A DNA stretch of 64,000 nt from Bradyrhizobium elkanii WSM2783. GTDB lineage: Bacteria > Pseudomonadota > Alphaproteobacteria > Rhizobiales > Xanthobacteraceae. Shown piece after piece: positions 55,244 through 63,933 of the stretch. Location: positions 40,558-104,557 of the forward strand of contig NZ_AXAP01000028.1 in assembly GCF_000472865.1 (NCBI RefSeq), written 5' to 3'. Each line of letters starts with the position of its first letter. The stretch's first letter is position 1. The notes beneath the pieces are model-generated. The model was given only the letters and a program-made list of their open reading frames with translations. It was not told the DNA's origin and ran no database searches. Made by a program: the position numbers and the translations under genes.

Positions 55244-56170
55244 ATGGGAGAATTCGGAAAAACCGAAGGAAAAGCATTGCGCTTCGATTTGACGGATATG
55301 CGGTTGTTCCTGACCGTGGTGGAGCAAGGCAGCCTCACCAAGGGCGCCGAGAACATGAATCTGGCTCTCGCTTCCGTGAGCGAACGCATTTCCGGAATGG
55401 AATCTGCGCTTGGCGCGCAGCTCCTGGAACGAAACAGGCGGGGGGTCACGACGACTGCGGCCGGTGATGCCCTGATCCGCCATGCCCGTTTGATCCTGGA
55501 CCAAGTGGAGCAGATGCGCGGAGAACTGCGCACCTATGGCGCTGGCCTGAAAGGGCGCATCAGGCTCTTGTCCAACACGGCTGGGTTGGCCGCTTTTCTA
55601 CCGCCGCGACTCCGCCGATTTTTGGTCGCTTATCCGGACCTTTCCATTGATCTCTATGAACGCCCGAGCACCGAGATTGTCCGGGCCATCCTGGAAGGTC
55701 GGGCTGATCTCGGTGTTGTAACCTACATGGCTGATCTGGCAGCGTTGCAGACCCGCGTTATTGCGCAAGACCAGCTCGTCGTTGTGGCGAGCGAAACACA
55801 CCGCATCAGCGATCAACAATCGATAGCTTTTGCGGACGTCGTGGGTGAGCCGTTCGTCGGTCTGGCCGACACTGCACTGGAAGCTTATCTGGGAGAACGG
55901 GCTGCCCGCCTGGGCCGCCAGATTTACTACCGCATTCAACTCAGGCGGATTGAGTACATCGCAATGTTGGTCGAGTCTGGCGTTGGGATCGCCATTTTGC
56001 CCGAGGTTTCCGCCAAAGAGTTGGGGCACCTCGGCTTGGCGATCGTGCCGCTGCAAGACCGCTGGGCGCTGAGGCAACTTCATCTTTGTGCGCGTGATTT
56101 CTCAGCGCTCACGCCGCACGCCGGCTTGCTCGCGCAACAGCTTATGGAGCCGAAGGTCGCTATCCCTTAA
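55244..56170 (+). CDS. LysR-family transcriptional regulator
   Basis: A 308-residue LysR-type regulator. I take the ATG at 55244 (MGEFGKTEGKALRFD), since it is preceded by a conserved block; codons back to 55160 are possible. The helix-turn-helix is GAENMNLALASVSERISGME by position; the effector domain has LKGRIRLLSNTAGLAAFLPPRL. Divergent from tauE with 213 bases between. A diverged copy of the start region lies at 57255. Confidence 0.88.
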   Translation: MGEFGKTEGKALRFDLTDMRLFLTVVEQGSLTKGAENMNLALASVSERISGMESALGAQLLERNRRGVTTTAAGDALIRHARLILDQVEQMRGELRTYGAGLKGRIRLLSNTAGLAAFLPPRLRRFLVAYPDLSIDLYERPSTEIVRAILEGRADLGVVTYMADLAALQTRVIAQDQLVVVASETHRISDQQSIAFADVVGEPFVGLADTALEAYLGERAARLGRQIYYRIQLRRIEYIAMLVESGVGIAILPEVSAKELGHLGLAIVPLQDRWALRQLHLCARDFSALTPHAGLLAQQLMEPKVAIP

Positions 56171-56299
56171 GTGCTTCCGGGCGTCGCTCGGTCGGGTTCA
56201 AGGCAGCGATGGCCGCCTCGAGATTGAGGCGGCCGATCCGCGCCTCGCCCGATGGCGCCGAGAAGAGTGGCTCCGGCGCCAAGAGCTGTCGTGGCGGTG

Positions 56300-56707
56300 T
56301 CAGGCGGGCTTTCGCAATACCGCCCCTTGATTGTTATCGATTATGAACCGCCAGCGCCCATCCGCGCCGCGGCGCACGATATCGCACGCCGTGCCTTTGA
56401 GGTGCACCTCCTTGCCGTCGCGACCCGTGCCATCGATCCACCAGTCATACACGAGCTGGGCGATATCGTCGGCGACGAAAATATGGCGCACCTTTGTCAC
56501 GAGCGGCACGCCGGGCTCGACAAAGCGCTCGAGTCGGACGGTGATGTCTGCGTGACCAGTGACGGTTCGCCCGTCATCCTCGACGAACACGCACTTCGGG
56601 TCGAACATTTCAATCAACGCGCTGACCTTGCCGGAGTTGAGTCGCTCGATCAGCGACGGGACAACGCCTTCGGGTTCAGTAGGGAGTGGAAAGGACTCAG
56701 ACATCAT
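56300..56707 (-). CDS. SnoaL/NTF2-like protein, copy 1
   Basis: A 135-residue nuclear-transport-factor-2-like protein starting MMSESFPLPTEPEGV. The fold pattern is EMFDPKCVFVEDDGRTVTGH and GRWRFIIDNNQGA near the end. Its tandem neighbour at 56770 is about 70% identical, so this is a recent duplication. The CATTGATCTCC upstream carries GGAGATCAATG as ribosome-binding site. Function unknown. Confidence 0.75.
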   Translation of the reverse strand: MMSESFPLPTEPEGVVPSLIERLNSGKVSALIEMFDPKCVFVEDDGRTVTGHADITVRLERFVEPGVPLVTKVRHIFVADDIAQLVYDWWIDGTGRDGKEVHLKGTACDIVRRGADGRWRFIIDNNQGAVLRKPA

Positions 56708-56769
56708 TGATCTCCTGTTCGTGCTGGTTGAAACGGTTTTTGATAGTAGGTGCTCGGCTGGCGCATATG

Positions 56770-57177
56770 TCAGGCGGGCTTTCGCACTGCCGTCCCTTGA
56801 TTATTATCGATTATGAACCGCCAAAATCCGTCCGCACCGCGGCGCACGACATCGCATGCCGTGCCTCCGAGGTGCACGTGCTTGCCGTCGGGCCCTGTGC
56901 CATCAATTGACCAGTCCACCACGAGCTGGGCGATCTCGTTGCCGGCGAACACATGGCGCACTACGGTCTTCACCGGCAGGCCGAGCATGATATCGCGCTC
57001 GAGTTTGGCGGCGATCTCTGCGTGACCAGTGATGGTTCGCCCGTCATTCTCGACGAACACAGACTTCGGTTCGAACAAGGCCATTACCTCGCTGACCCTA
57101 TCGGATTTAAACCGCTCAATCAGCGACGGGACAACGTCTTCGGGCTTAGTAGGGAGTGGAAAGGACTCAGACATCAT
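56770..57177 (-). CDS. SnoaL/NTF2-like protein, copy 2
   Basis: A 135-residue paralogue of the preceding gene (MMSESFPLPTKPEDV, ending DNNQGTAVRKPA). The duplicated unit is about 470 bases, including the upstream GGAGATCAATG. The first copy is downstream of it on the same strand, so they can be co-transcribed. Confidence 0.75.
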   Translation of the reverse strand: MMSESFPLPTKPEDVVPSLIERFKSDRVSEVMALFEPKSVFVENDGRTITGHAEIAAKLERDIMLGLPVKTVVRHVFAGNEIAQLVVDWSIDGTGPDGKHVHLGGTACDVVRRGADGFWRFIIDNNQGTAVRKPA

Positions 57178-57254
57178 TGATCTCCTCTTCGGGTTGTTGA
57201 ACCACAATGCGGGACGAAATTTTCCAATTGCCGTATGTATGGTTCCGATTGCAG

Positions 57255-57363
57255 CTTCGGCGAATATGCCGTCGCACGTCGCAAGTAAGCTCGCCGGCTA
57301 GACGCCACAATTGGTCATTTCCGATGGGTGGGTTCGACAGGACCGAAGGAAACGAATTGCGCC
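57255..57363 (+). repeat. Diverged copy of the lysR start region
   Basis: The block from GAATATGCCGTCGCACGTCG to GACCGAAGGAAACGAATTGC matches 55183-55290, the leader and first codons of the LysR gene, with roughly three in four bases the same. Strongest match: CAATTGGTCATTTCCGATGGG. The copy runs into sequence that no longer encodes a LysR protein, so it is a remnant. Confidence 0.75.
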
Positions 57364-57465
57364 GCGTCGATGGCAATCGATTCAATAACCGATGGTCATT
57401 AGACATCGAGTTTCGCGTTCCTATTTTCGTCTCGTCTGCAAAGGAATTCGGAAAATTAGATTATA

Positions 57466-58404
57466 GTGAAATACACAACGAGATTATTTGCCCAATTTCT
57501 TGCGGTTACCTTCGTGGGAGGAATTGGGCTTGCGGTCGATACCACGGGTATATCTCTTATCCTGTTTCCCGAGGTGGCCGCTTTAGCGTATGATGTATTC
57601 ACGCGCCCCCGCGGAAAATGGGCAAGCCAACCAATCAGACTGATTGCTACCCCTACGATCACCGCGATCCTGGGGGTGATGATTACTCGCCACTGGGAAT
57701 ACAGCGCCCTCGCGGTAACTGTTGTTGCCCTCCTGAGCCTATTTGTTATTAAACTGCTCCGATCGAACATCGGAGCTGCGATCTCTGCCGGTGTGCTTCC
57801 AATGGCCCTCGGCGTGATGAGTTGGGGTTACCCTGCCGCCATTCTCGCGGGACTCGCCGTACTCGCCATTGCGTTGACGTTCTGGAAGCGCCTTGATCCC
57901 GATAGTTACCTATCTGAGGGGGGCAAAGAGAGCCGGATTATTGAGACCGCCGAAACTCCGCCGAGAGATCGGTTCTGGATCTTCGCACTGACGGCATTCG
58001 TCTTCGCGCTGGGAGCGGTGGCGCAAACAACGGGATTGCGCTTCCTGTTATTCCCTCCGCTGATCGTCGTAGCCTATGAATTATTTGGTCACCCGGACCT
58101 TCCTGGCTGGATGTCACGGCCGGTATTGTTTCCTCTCGTATGTTTCCTGACCGCATCCGTCGGCTTACTCTTGAGCACGGGCTTTCACACAGAATTTTTG
58201 GGCGTGACGGCTACCATGCTTTGCTCGATTGCTATTTTACGGATGTTTAAAGTCCATATGCCGCCTGCCCTCGCCGTTGGTTTGATACCGTTCGTCATCG
58301 ACCATCCCACCTTTTGGTATCCGATCTCGGTGTTCTTGGGCGCCGCCGCACTAATCGCGGCCACCGGAACATACAGCTTTATTACTAGTAAATATTTCCG
58401 CTAA
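57466..58404 (+). CDS. Integral membrane protein with two homologous halves (HPP-like)
   Basis: A 312-residue membrane protein from a GTG start. Two halves resemble each other: DTTGISLILFPEVAALAYDVFTRP and QTTGLRFLLFPPLIVVAYELFGHP by position, each followed by about four spans and ending in AAISAGVLPMALGV / PALAVGLIPFVIDH. The pattern is like HPP-family proteins fused in tandem. Lower GC than the core genome. Ribosome-binding site is weak, so the start is uncertain. Confidence 0.7.
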   Translation: MKYTTRLFAQFLAVTFVGGIGLAVDTTGISLILFPEVAALAYDVFTRPRGKWASQPIRLIATPTITAILGVMITRHWEYSALAVTVVALLSLFVIKLLRSNIGAAISAGVLPMALGVMSWGYPAAILAGLAVLAIALTFWKRLDPDSYLSEGGKESRIIETAETPPRDRFWIFALTAFVFALGAVAQTTGLRFLLFPPLIVVAYELFGHPDLPGWMSRPVLFPLVCFLTASVGLLLSTGFHTEFLGVTATMLCSIAILRMFKVHMPPALAVGLIPFVIDHPTFWYPISVFLGAAALIAATGTYSFITSKYFR

Positions 58405-59180
58405 CGCTTCATGCTGAACCATCAGATCGCCGGTCAGTGTCTCACGTTGTTCTCGTGAGGCTGCAATCTTATTACGCTCAGAAGGCTTACTCATTCGCGT
58501 TGCCCCTTGAGTCGGCTGCACCGGACCCGAGGCCACCAAATCGGACGGCGGCGGGAGTGGCGTTGCCGGGCTTGCCGTGGCCGCTGGTCGATCGCCTGTA
58601 ACGAAAATGACGCCCATCGCTTTTCTTCATCATTTTCCGATTCTGGTTGCCCTGCCGACATGAAAAAGCTGTAGCGCGCCTTAGACGGTTATAACGTAAA
58701 CGTAGTGCGCATCTTCATCGCTCCCGGCAAGCCAGCCGCCGATGTTTGAGCTGGGTCTTTAGCCATCACACGCAACGACGGAACTGAGCAATCGTAGCCC
58801 ACAGTGACCCCGCGCAATCCTTGCTGTGCTCGCGCGACATCTACGAAGTTCTCAGAGCTCACCGAGCGAAGTTCGCGACGTCGTTTGTGCAAGCACGACG
58901 GCATTGATTGCCGATTCAGCGACTGAACGTGGCTTACAAGTCTGTGCAGAAAAAAACGTAGGCGTCGACTGCCATGCGGCTCGTGGCATTCCTCGCTACG
59001 GCATCACGCTGCGCGGCGGCAATAACGATCGTCTATCGAGACTATGACGAGAGTTGATTTCCCTCGCCGGCGCTGCAAGGTCATTCTCGTCATGTGGTGG
59101 ATAGATATCTTTAACACGAATGGGAGCTACGATGAAGATTCAAGTCCGCAGCCTCGCGATTGCGCCGGTGGGGAGTGCCC
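58405..59180. other. Intergenic region, no supported gene
   Basis: Nearly 780 bases without a convincing gene. A minus-strand frame of 88 codons (58351-58617, with an inner start at MSKPSERNKIAASREQRET) has no family match. A second short frame at 59131 (MKIQVRSLAIAPVG) ends just before the next gene. No repeats or RNA structure stand out. Confidence 0.5.
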
Positions 59181-59423
59181 ATGATCAGTTACGCTAAAGA
59201 CACCTATCCGCTCTTCACGGACAAGGATGTCCGGGGCATGTCCAAGTTCTTCGACCTCCGCAGCTTTGGAGACGTCAAAGCGCGGTCCGAGCAGATCTCC
59301 AATCGAATTCGTGGAATTGGCGGCTCGGTCATACCGCCGCCGCCGCCGAACGGCGATGGTCCTTGGTCGCAAGAGAAGATCGATCTATTTGAAGCGTGGG
59401 TGAAAGAAGGATGCCAGCCGTGA
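59181..59423 (+). CDS. Small hypothetical protein
   Basis: An 80-residue product from 59181 (MISYAKDTYPLFTDKDV). The pattern IRGIGGSVIPPPPPNGDGPW and a tail FEAWVKEGCQP recurs in small proteins of rhizobia and resembles the end of cytochrome-like domains, but it has no heme motif. GTGGGGAGTG is upstream. Function unknown. Confidence 0.55.
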   Translation: MISYAKDTYPLFTDKDVRGMSKFFDLRSFGDVKARSEQISNRIRGIGGSVIPPPPPNGDGPWSQEKIDLFEAWVKEGCQP

Positions 59424-59536
59424 TTGAGCAACGCTGCTGCTAATTGCGCGTCGGTTAGCCAATCCCACTGCGAGATCATGATCACCGCTTCGTTGGGGTT
59501 TTCCCAGCGGGCAAGCCGGCCGTGGAAACAGCGCTG

Positions 59537-59884
59537 GTTGACCGTTTACGACCCTATGAGCGCAATTCGCGGCGGCATTCGCCGGAGCAAATCGAGCAAA
59601 TCGCTGCGTCAATCCGAGTTGGATCATTCCGATCTCGGCGCCGATGACGGCGCGGTTCTCGCCGCTCACGGCCGGTTAGCGGCGGGGAAATTGCTCGAGT
59701 CGCCGAGGTACCGGTCATCGTGGCGCGCGGCTGGTCGGAACAGCAGAAGCGCGCCTATGTCATCGCCGACAATCGGCTCACCGACGCGACCGATTGGGAT
59801 AACGAGATGGTGCGGCTTGATTTGACCGATCTGCTTGAGGGCGGCTTCGAGCTATCGCTGACTAGGATCACCGAGGACGAGTAG
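59537..59884 (+). pseudogene. Degenerate ParB-like nuclease-domain gene (plus strand)
   Basis: The start reads VDRLRPYERNSRRHSPEQIE; the end reads VAEVPVIVARGWSEQQKRAY and LTDATDWDNEMVRLDLTDLL. The middle is in another frame (DDGAVLAAHGRLAAGKLL). Two compensating frame breaks and an internal stop show decay. This type of ParB domain is found at the front of phage or plasmid DNA methyltransferases. The matching minus-strand fragment is at 60382-60762. Confidence 0.7.
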
Positions 59885-59889
59885 GCAAG

Positions 59890-60066
59890 ATGAGGATAGT
59901 TTTCGCGTTAGCCGTTCTTGCAGTGTCGTCATCAGCATTTTCAAAACAATCGCCGCTAACGGGAGAGCCTTACTGACTGCATTTGCTGTGCAATAATTCT
60001 GGAGCGAAAATCTCGGGACTAACCAAGATTTGCTACTATAGCTGCGCAAATCCGAGCGTGCCATGA
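59890..60066 (+). pseudogene. Small secreted cysteine-containing protein with in-frame TGA
   Basis: The frame starts MRIVFALAVLAVSSSAFS with a signal peptide, then reads LTGEPY, a TGA at 59974, and continues in the same frame as LHLLCNNSGAKISG and TKICYYSCANPSVP before a second TGA at 60064. The three cysteines after the stop look like a real mature domain, so the gene seems to have one nonsense mutation. Readthrough cannot be excluded. Confidence 0.5.
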
Positions 60067-60381
60067 CGGCGAGGACGTAGAAGGCCAGCCCGCGTTGGAC
60101 CACACGCTGGAAGTTGAACCGAAACGCGCAATTCCGCCCAAAGGAGAATTCACAGTAGTTGAGCACGCGATTGCCACTCCACTCAAGACCGCCAAGGCAT
60201 TCGGCCATCGATATCCCGGCGACGTTGCTCAGTCGCGCCAACAAAGTGATCGAATTGAGATGCTGCTTGCTGCGGTGCATAAGTCTCTTGTTGGCCCATC
60301 GCGTCATTTCGCTGCGCAGCGGTATTTGGTCGGTATCGGGGCATAGCGGACGTCGAGCAAGCTGCACCAATCAAACTCGAT

Positions 60382-60762
60382 TTATGAGACGCGCCCTAGA
60401 TATTCGGCGCAGATCGCGGCGAGCGCATTGCCTTGCGGCGATCGATTGGGATTGTCCGGGGCGCGCGGCTTGACCGCCCTGGCGATCGCGCGCTCGACGA
60501 TTCCGATCTGATCCCCGTACAGAATGAATGTCATGTCGCGATAGGGCGACCGATCGCCGTCCGGCAATTCCGGCATCTGCTCAAGCTCGGAAACGCCGAC
60601 CGAAAGCTTTGATAGCTCGTCCTCGGAGATGCCGGTCAGGGCGATATCAAAACCGACATCGACCAAATCGCTCAATTCGAGCCGCAGCATCTCGTCGTCC
60701 CAATCGCTTGCGTCGGTCAGGCGATTATCGGCGATGACATAGGCGCGAATGTCCTTGCGCTG
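60382..60762 (-). pseudogene. ParB-like domain fragment (minus strand)
   Basis: The same family as 59537-59884, on the opposite strand: RAYVIADNRLTDASDWDDE, then MLRLELSDLVDVGFDIALTG and EDELSKL. The front of the gene is gone; the frame runs directly out of a PilZ-type gene at about 60762. The C-terminal part (PNRSPQGNALAAICAEYLG) is present. Confidence 0.7.
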
Positions 60763-60911
60763 GGAGGAAGATGGTTGGTCCCGTCCGCGAATTCTAAGGC
60801 GGCTCCGGTCGTGGAAATGTCGCGAACCGTACAGGGGTACTTATCGCCACCATAGTCAATGGCAGCCCGCTTGTTGACGCGGTACCGGGGAGCAATGCGA
60901 GTTTCGACCAT
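60717..60911 (-). pseudogene. Truncated PilZ-domain protein
   Basis: Starts MVETRIAPRYRVNKRAAIDY and continues VRDISTTGAALEF, the first part of a PilZ (cyclic-di-GMP-binding) domain with an RxxxR-like start (RYRVNKR). After HLPPS (about 60763) the sequence becomes the ParB-like fragment in another frame, so the domain is cut off. No clear ribosome-binding site. Confidence 0.65.
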
Positions 60912-61168
60912 AGTTGTGGCCCGGAATATTAGATCGCGCAAACAAATACTAGTATGGCGCGCTGGAGTTAATCGATCCGAAAAGATCGCCGGCCGAGTCT
61001 AATCCCGAGCGACGCGAGTATACTCCATTTAATATTTAATGAGTTGAATACCAATTCGTGCCAGCATTCCGGCGTTTCAGATAGGTCGCGCGTTGAGCGG
61101 CAGCAATTCCGAAATAGTTTTACCCGGACCGCCGGGTTGGGCGGTCTCCTCCTACAGGAGAGGCCCAC

Positions 61169-61303
61169 ATGCTCAAGGGCTTCGTACTTGCTGGCTTGGT
61201 GCTGCTTGGCGCAGCGCAGCTAGATCAGTATCTCACCCGTGGCCGATATACCGACGGCGCCTTGGCAATGCTGCGACAGATCAGGCACTCGTTTCGGGTT
61301 TGA
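61169..61303 (+). CDS. Small membrane protein
   Basis: A 44-residue product (MLKGFVLAGLVLLGAAQLD...) with a good AGGAG 8 bases upstream. One hydrophobic N-terminal segment (residues 4-17), then a charged tail (RGRYTDGALAMLRQIRHSF). It is too short for standard gene callers. Not recognised by function. Confidence 0.6.
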   Translation: MLKGFVLAGLVLLGAAQLDQYLTRGRYTDGALAMLRQIRHSFRV

Positions 61304-61357
61304 CGTTCGCCCGGGGGATTTTCATATGTCCCCGCTCAATCATCTTCTCGTGCGACG

Positions 61358-61528
61358 TTACCCTGATCCGAAACTACTCGTCAGACCGCTGTAGCCCGCT
61401 TCCATTTCTGCAACGATGTCTTGCAAGAGACGGATTGCGAGCGGATCAGTGACCTCGCGCTCCATGATGCGGTAGCGCATCACCCGCTCCTCAAGTTCCT
61501 TTTGCTCGTGCTCAGCCAACTCGCTCAT
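61358..61528 (-). CDS. Short helical hypothetical protein
   Basis: A 56-residue frame (MSELAEHEQKELEERVMRYR...) that is highly charged and probably all helical, ending DIVAEMEAGYSGL. No clear ribosome-binding site. Similar small charged proteins are frequent in rhizobia. Low-medium support. Confidence 0.45.
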   Translation of the reverse strand: MSELAEHEQKELEERVMRYRIMEREVTDPLAIRLLQDIVAEMEAGYSGLTSSFGSG

Positions 61529-61683
61529 GTAAACATGACGCCGGGCAAGACCGGTGGTTGCGGGAACTTGAAAACTCTCTGTCGAGATTTGTGGGCGCAT
61601 TTGAGCCCCAATGTGGAAGTTATCTATCTCTGATTGTGATCCTTTGAACAGGAACAGCCGCGAGGCTTTGGATTGTTACGCCT

Positions 61684-61931
61684 ATGCCCCGATACTACTT
61701 CGACGTTCGAAACGATGATGCCATTGCCCCGACGAGGAAGGGCTGGAACTGCTCAATATTGAAGCGGTCCAAGAAGAAGCCGCCCGAACCTTGGCTGACA
61801 TGGCAAAGGACGCTGTAAACCAGAGCGCCAAGAATGCCTTAGCGCAGCGCATGGCGATCGAGGTCAGAGATCACGCTGGACCGGTTCTGCAAGTCAAGTT
61901 CACGCTTGATCTGGAGCGGCAAAAGCGCTGA
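61684..61931 (+). pseudogene. DUF6894-type protein with one frameshift
   Basis: Starts MPRYYFDVRNDDAIAP, then in the next frame DEEGLELLNIEAVQEEAART, LADMAKDAVNQS and MAIEVRDHAGPVLQVKF. A single missing base in GCCCCGAC (61726-61733) would join them. Length (about 82 residues) and pattern fit DUF6894, a small family common in Bradyrhizobium. If the base loss is a sequencing error, the gene is intact. Confidence 0.7.
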
Positions 61932-62142
61932 GGCCGCGCCTGTGTTCCCCTTGTCAGTCCCGGAACGGGTCCAGTTCGGGGCATGCCTGTCGCCGTTCCG
62001 TGAGGCTCCTATAAGGGAAGCGGCCTCTACCTCGTGGAGAGGGCAGAGGGCCGCTCCTCTGTCACGGGCGTCCATACAGACGCACATTGGCAATAGCCAC
62101 ATCTCCCCAATCGTTCCAATCGAGCGTGCATGCGAGGCAGTG

Positions 62143-62244
62143 ATGAACCCTCTCTCAGCGGGCGATGTGTTCCTGACCGTCGCCGTCATGTCGACGACGT
62201 TTCTGATCGAGGTCGGCTTCTTCATCCTGATCGGAATGTTCTGA
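62143..62244 (+). CDS. Very small membrane protein
   Basis: A 33-residue frame (MNPLSAGDVFLTVAVMSTTF...) that is mostly one hydrophobic span. GCGAGGCAG lies upstream at a suitable distance. Could be real or chance. Confidence 0.35.
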   Translation: MNPLSAGDVFLTVAVMSTTFLIEVGFFILIGMF

Positions 62245-62287
62245 AAGGAACGCGCGCTGTGGGCAGCGCGCGGCCGGATGCAAGCAA

Positions 62288-62465
62288 CTAGTCCTCCGGG
62301 AACTTGATGGTTGAGACCGGCCATTTCCCCATTATGGCCTTTGATCGAAATCCGAAGCCCGTGCAGCTCATCCAGCCAAACGTTCTCGACCGCGCCGGCC
62401 TTTCCGTTGGTAAGGACGACGGCGATGCCGATTAATTCGGATTGTGCCTCACCGAACTCATTCAA
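62288..62465 (-). pseudogene. Small hypothetical gene with late frameshift
   Basis: Starts MNEFGEAQSELIGIAVVL and reads NVWLDELHGLRISIKGHNG. In the current frame it then runs on; one base less in GGGGAAA (near 62327) would give KWPVSTIKFPED and a stop at 62288. The second ending fits the preceding sequence better, so I read a one-base insertion. Family not named. Confidence 0.5.
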
Positions 62466-62543
62466 AATTTTGACGCACGAAGCTTAGTCGATGGCACTGC
62501 TCGTCCCTGTTCCGCCGAGCCGTCTGTGCTGTCCCAACGCGGC

Positions 62544-62744
62544 TCAACGGCGCGGCTTGTCCCAACGCTCGGCCGCTGGAATGATCGATGGTGGCTGCTC
62601 TTCTAATGCGCGGAGCCGGTTGATTTGCGTTCTAACGCTCGCTGGCAACTCCGGCTCTGGTTTTAGCGACGCCCGCAATCTCTCGCCGATCTCTCGAACA
62701 ATAGCGAGGCTGTGTTTGTGGTCTATGTCAATGCGGTTGCGCAT
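62544..62744 (-). CDS. Small hypothetical protein, weakly NepR-like
   Basis: A 66-residue product (MRNRIDIDHKHSLAIVREIG...). The segment IGERLRASLKPEPELPAS resembles in layout the NepR anti-sigma factor helix pattern (IGxxLR...EPxP), but the match is weak and no ecfG or phyR gene is near. Called hypothetical. Confidence 0.45.
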   Translation of the reverse strand: MRNRIDIDHKHSLAIVREIGERLRASLKPEPELPASVRTQINRLRALEEQPPSIIPAAERWDKPRR

Positions 62745-63415
62745 AGCGAAACTCGCAACAGAAACGGCACCGCTGGCAATTCCGAAATGGAGACCGCCGC
62801 CTTTGGCTATCTGCGCGAGCGCTTGTTCTGAAACAGCGGGTCTTTGTGACCTTTGGCTATCCGCGACATGCGCCGTGTAGTTTTAACGGCGAGCGGCGGT
62901 CTCGTGGCTTCTAAAATCGCGGCGGGAGCTTTCGTTCCTAATCTCCGATCGCGACGCCTTTGGATGGAACGAGGAACCTATTCGAGTGCGGAACCGAAGC
63001 ATTTGGCGAGCCTTCCTGGCGGGCAATCCACCCCATGCGAACTCTCCAAGGGCGAAACACCCGTGGCGACGCCGTGCTGGTGGACGCGAGAAGCAACAGC
63101 GCAACGCATGGGCGGATTTTGGTGCATCCCTCATGCAGATAAAATGCACCATGCGAACCACGGCGCGTGCGCAGCGGCTTGCGATCGTGGCAGGTATAGC
63201 GTTCGATGCTGAGCACGAGATGCCGTCGTCCGGAAGACTGGCAAGTGCGCGGCCGAATTGCGCGCGGCGTTGTGGCGGCATAAGCAAATCCATGATCGTG
63301 ATGGATTTGAAGGGCCGAATAACCATATCGCCAATTTGGCGGATGCGGCATTGGGAACTGTAGGAACCAAAAAAACCTGTTCAACGTTGTAGACGGGCCA
63401 GATGGGTCTTGTCCG
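62745..63415. other. Region without recognisable gene
   Basis: Several overlapping open frames exist on both strands but none has a family pattern, a good start site or a consistent length. Composition resembles decayed coding sequence. Confidence 0.45.
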
Positions 63416-63529
63416 ATGAACGAAGCGACATTCTTCATTATGGGCGTAGCGGGTTTGGGCATATGGGCCGCTATCGTCGCGGTGTCTGAGATCATCGCGG
63501 CACGGGAACGAGGGCGGCTACGGCAGTGA
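63416..63529 (+). CDS. Very small membrane protein
   Basis: A 37-residue frame (MNEATFFIMGVAGLGIWAAI...) with one hydrophobic span and a basic tail (ARERGRLRQ). No strong ribosome-binding site (GGTCTTGTCCG). Uncertain. Confidence 0.35.
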   Translation: MNEATFFIMGVAGLGIWAAIVAVSEIIAARERGRLRQ

Positions 63530-63734
63530 GCCCGTGATGAAGGCTGCACCGAGATAACCCATGTAAGCTTTCGCGCGCTTGCAGCGCGGCGGCGGGGGCG
63601 ATCGTTGAGCGCTCGCGTGAAGCCGATGCGTGCAAAAACATTGTTGGTCCGCCATTCTCCGCAACAAGCCATCGCGGCCTGCCATTCCGCATCGGCGTCT
63701 TTTTCGGAATCCGGCTCGCATAGGCCGCAGCATC

Positions 63735-63850
63735 GTGCATGATCGGCGCGACCACCGCGTTCGGCGCAGTCGAACCCATAAACGAGATGCGGTCCGGGGA
63801 TCGGTTTGGACCTGGTGCCCCGATTGCCTTTGAACTCGGGCTCGACATCG
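63735..63850 (-). pseudogene. Fragment of an SRAP/YedK-like gene
   Basis: On the minus strand one frame reads NRGTRSKPIPGPHLVYGF and the next reads STAPNAVVAPI. Joined by a frameshift these resemble part of SOS-response-associated peptidase (YedK/HMCES) proteins of Bradyrhizobium. The catalytic N-terminal cysteine and the rest of the domain are absent. Identification is from memory of the family pattern. Confidence 0.4.
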
Positions 63851-63933
63851 ACCGCTAATGGAATGGTCCGGCCGTGCTCCGGCCCTGCCAGTGCGAGAAG
63901 CTGGCAAGGGGCGCTCAAGACAAGGAGCACACC

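Noticed and set aside
62544..62744. NepR anti-sigma factor
   Set aside because: Only a weak pattern match and no PhyR or EcfG gene nearby; listed as hypothetical.
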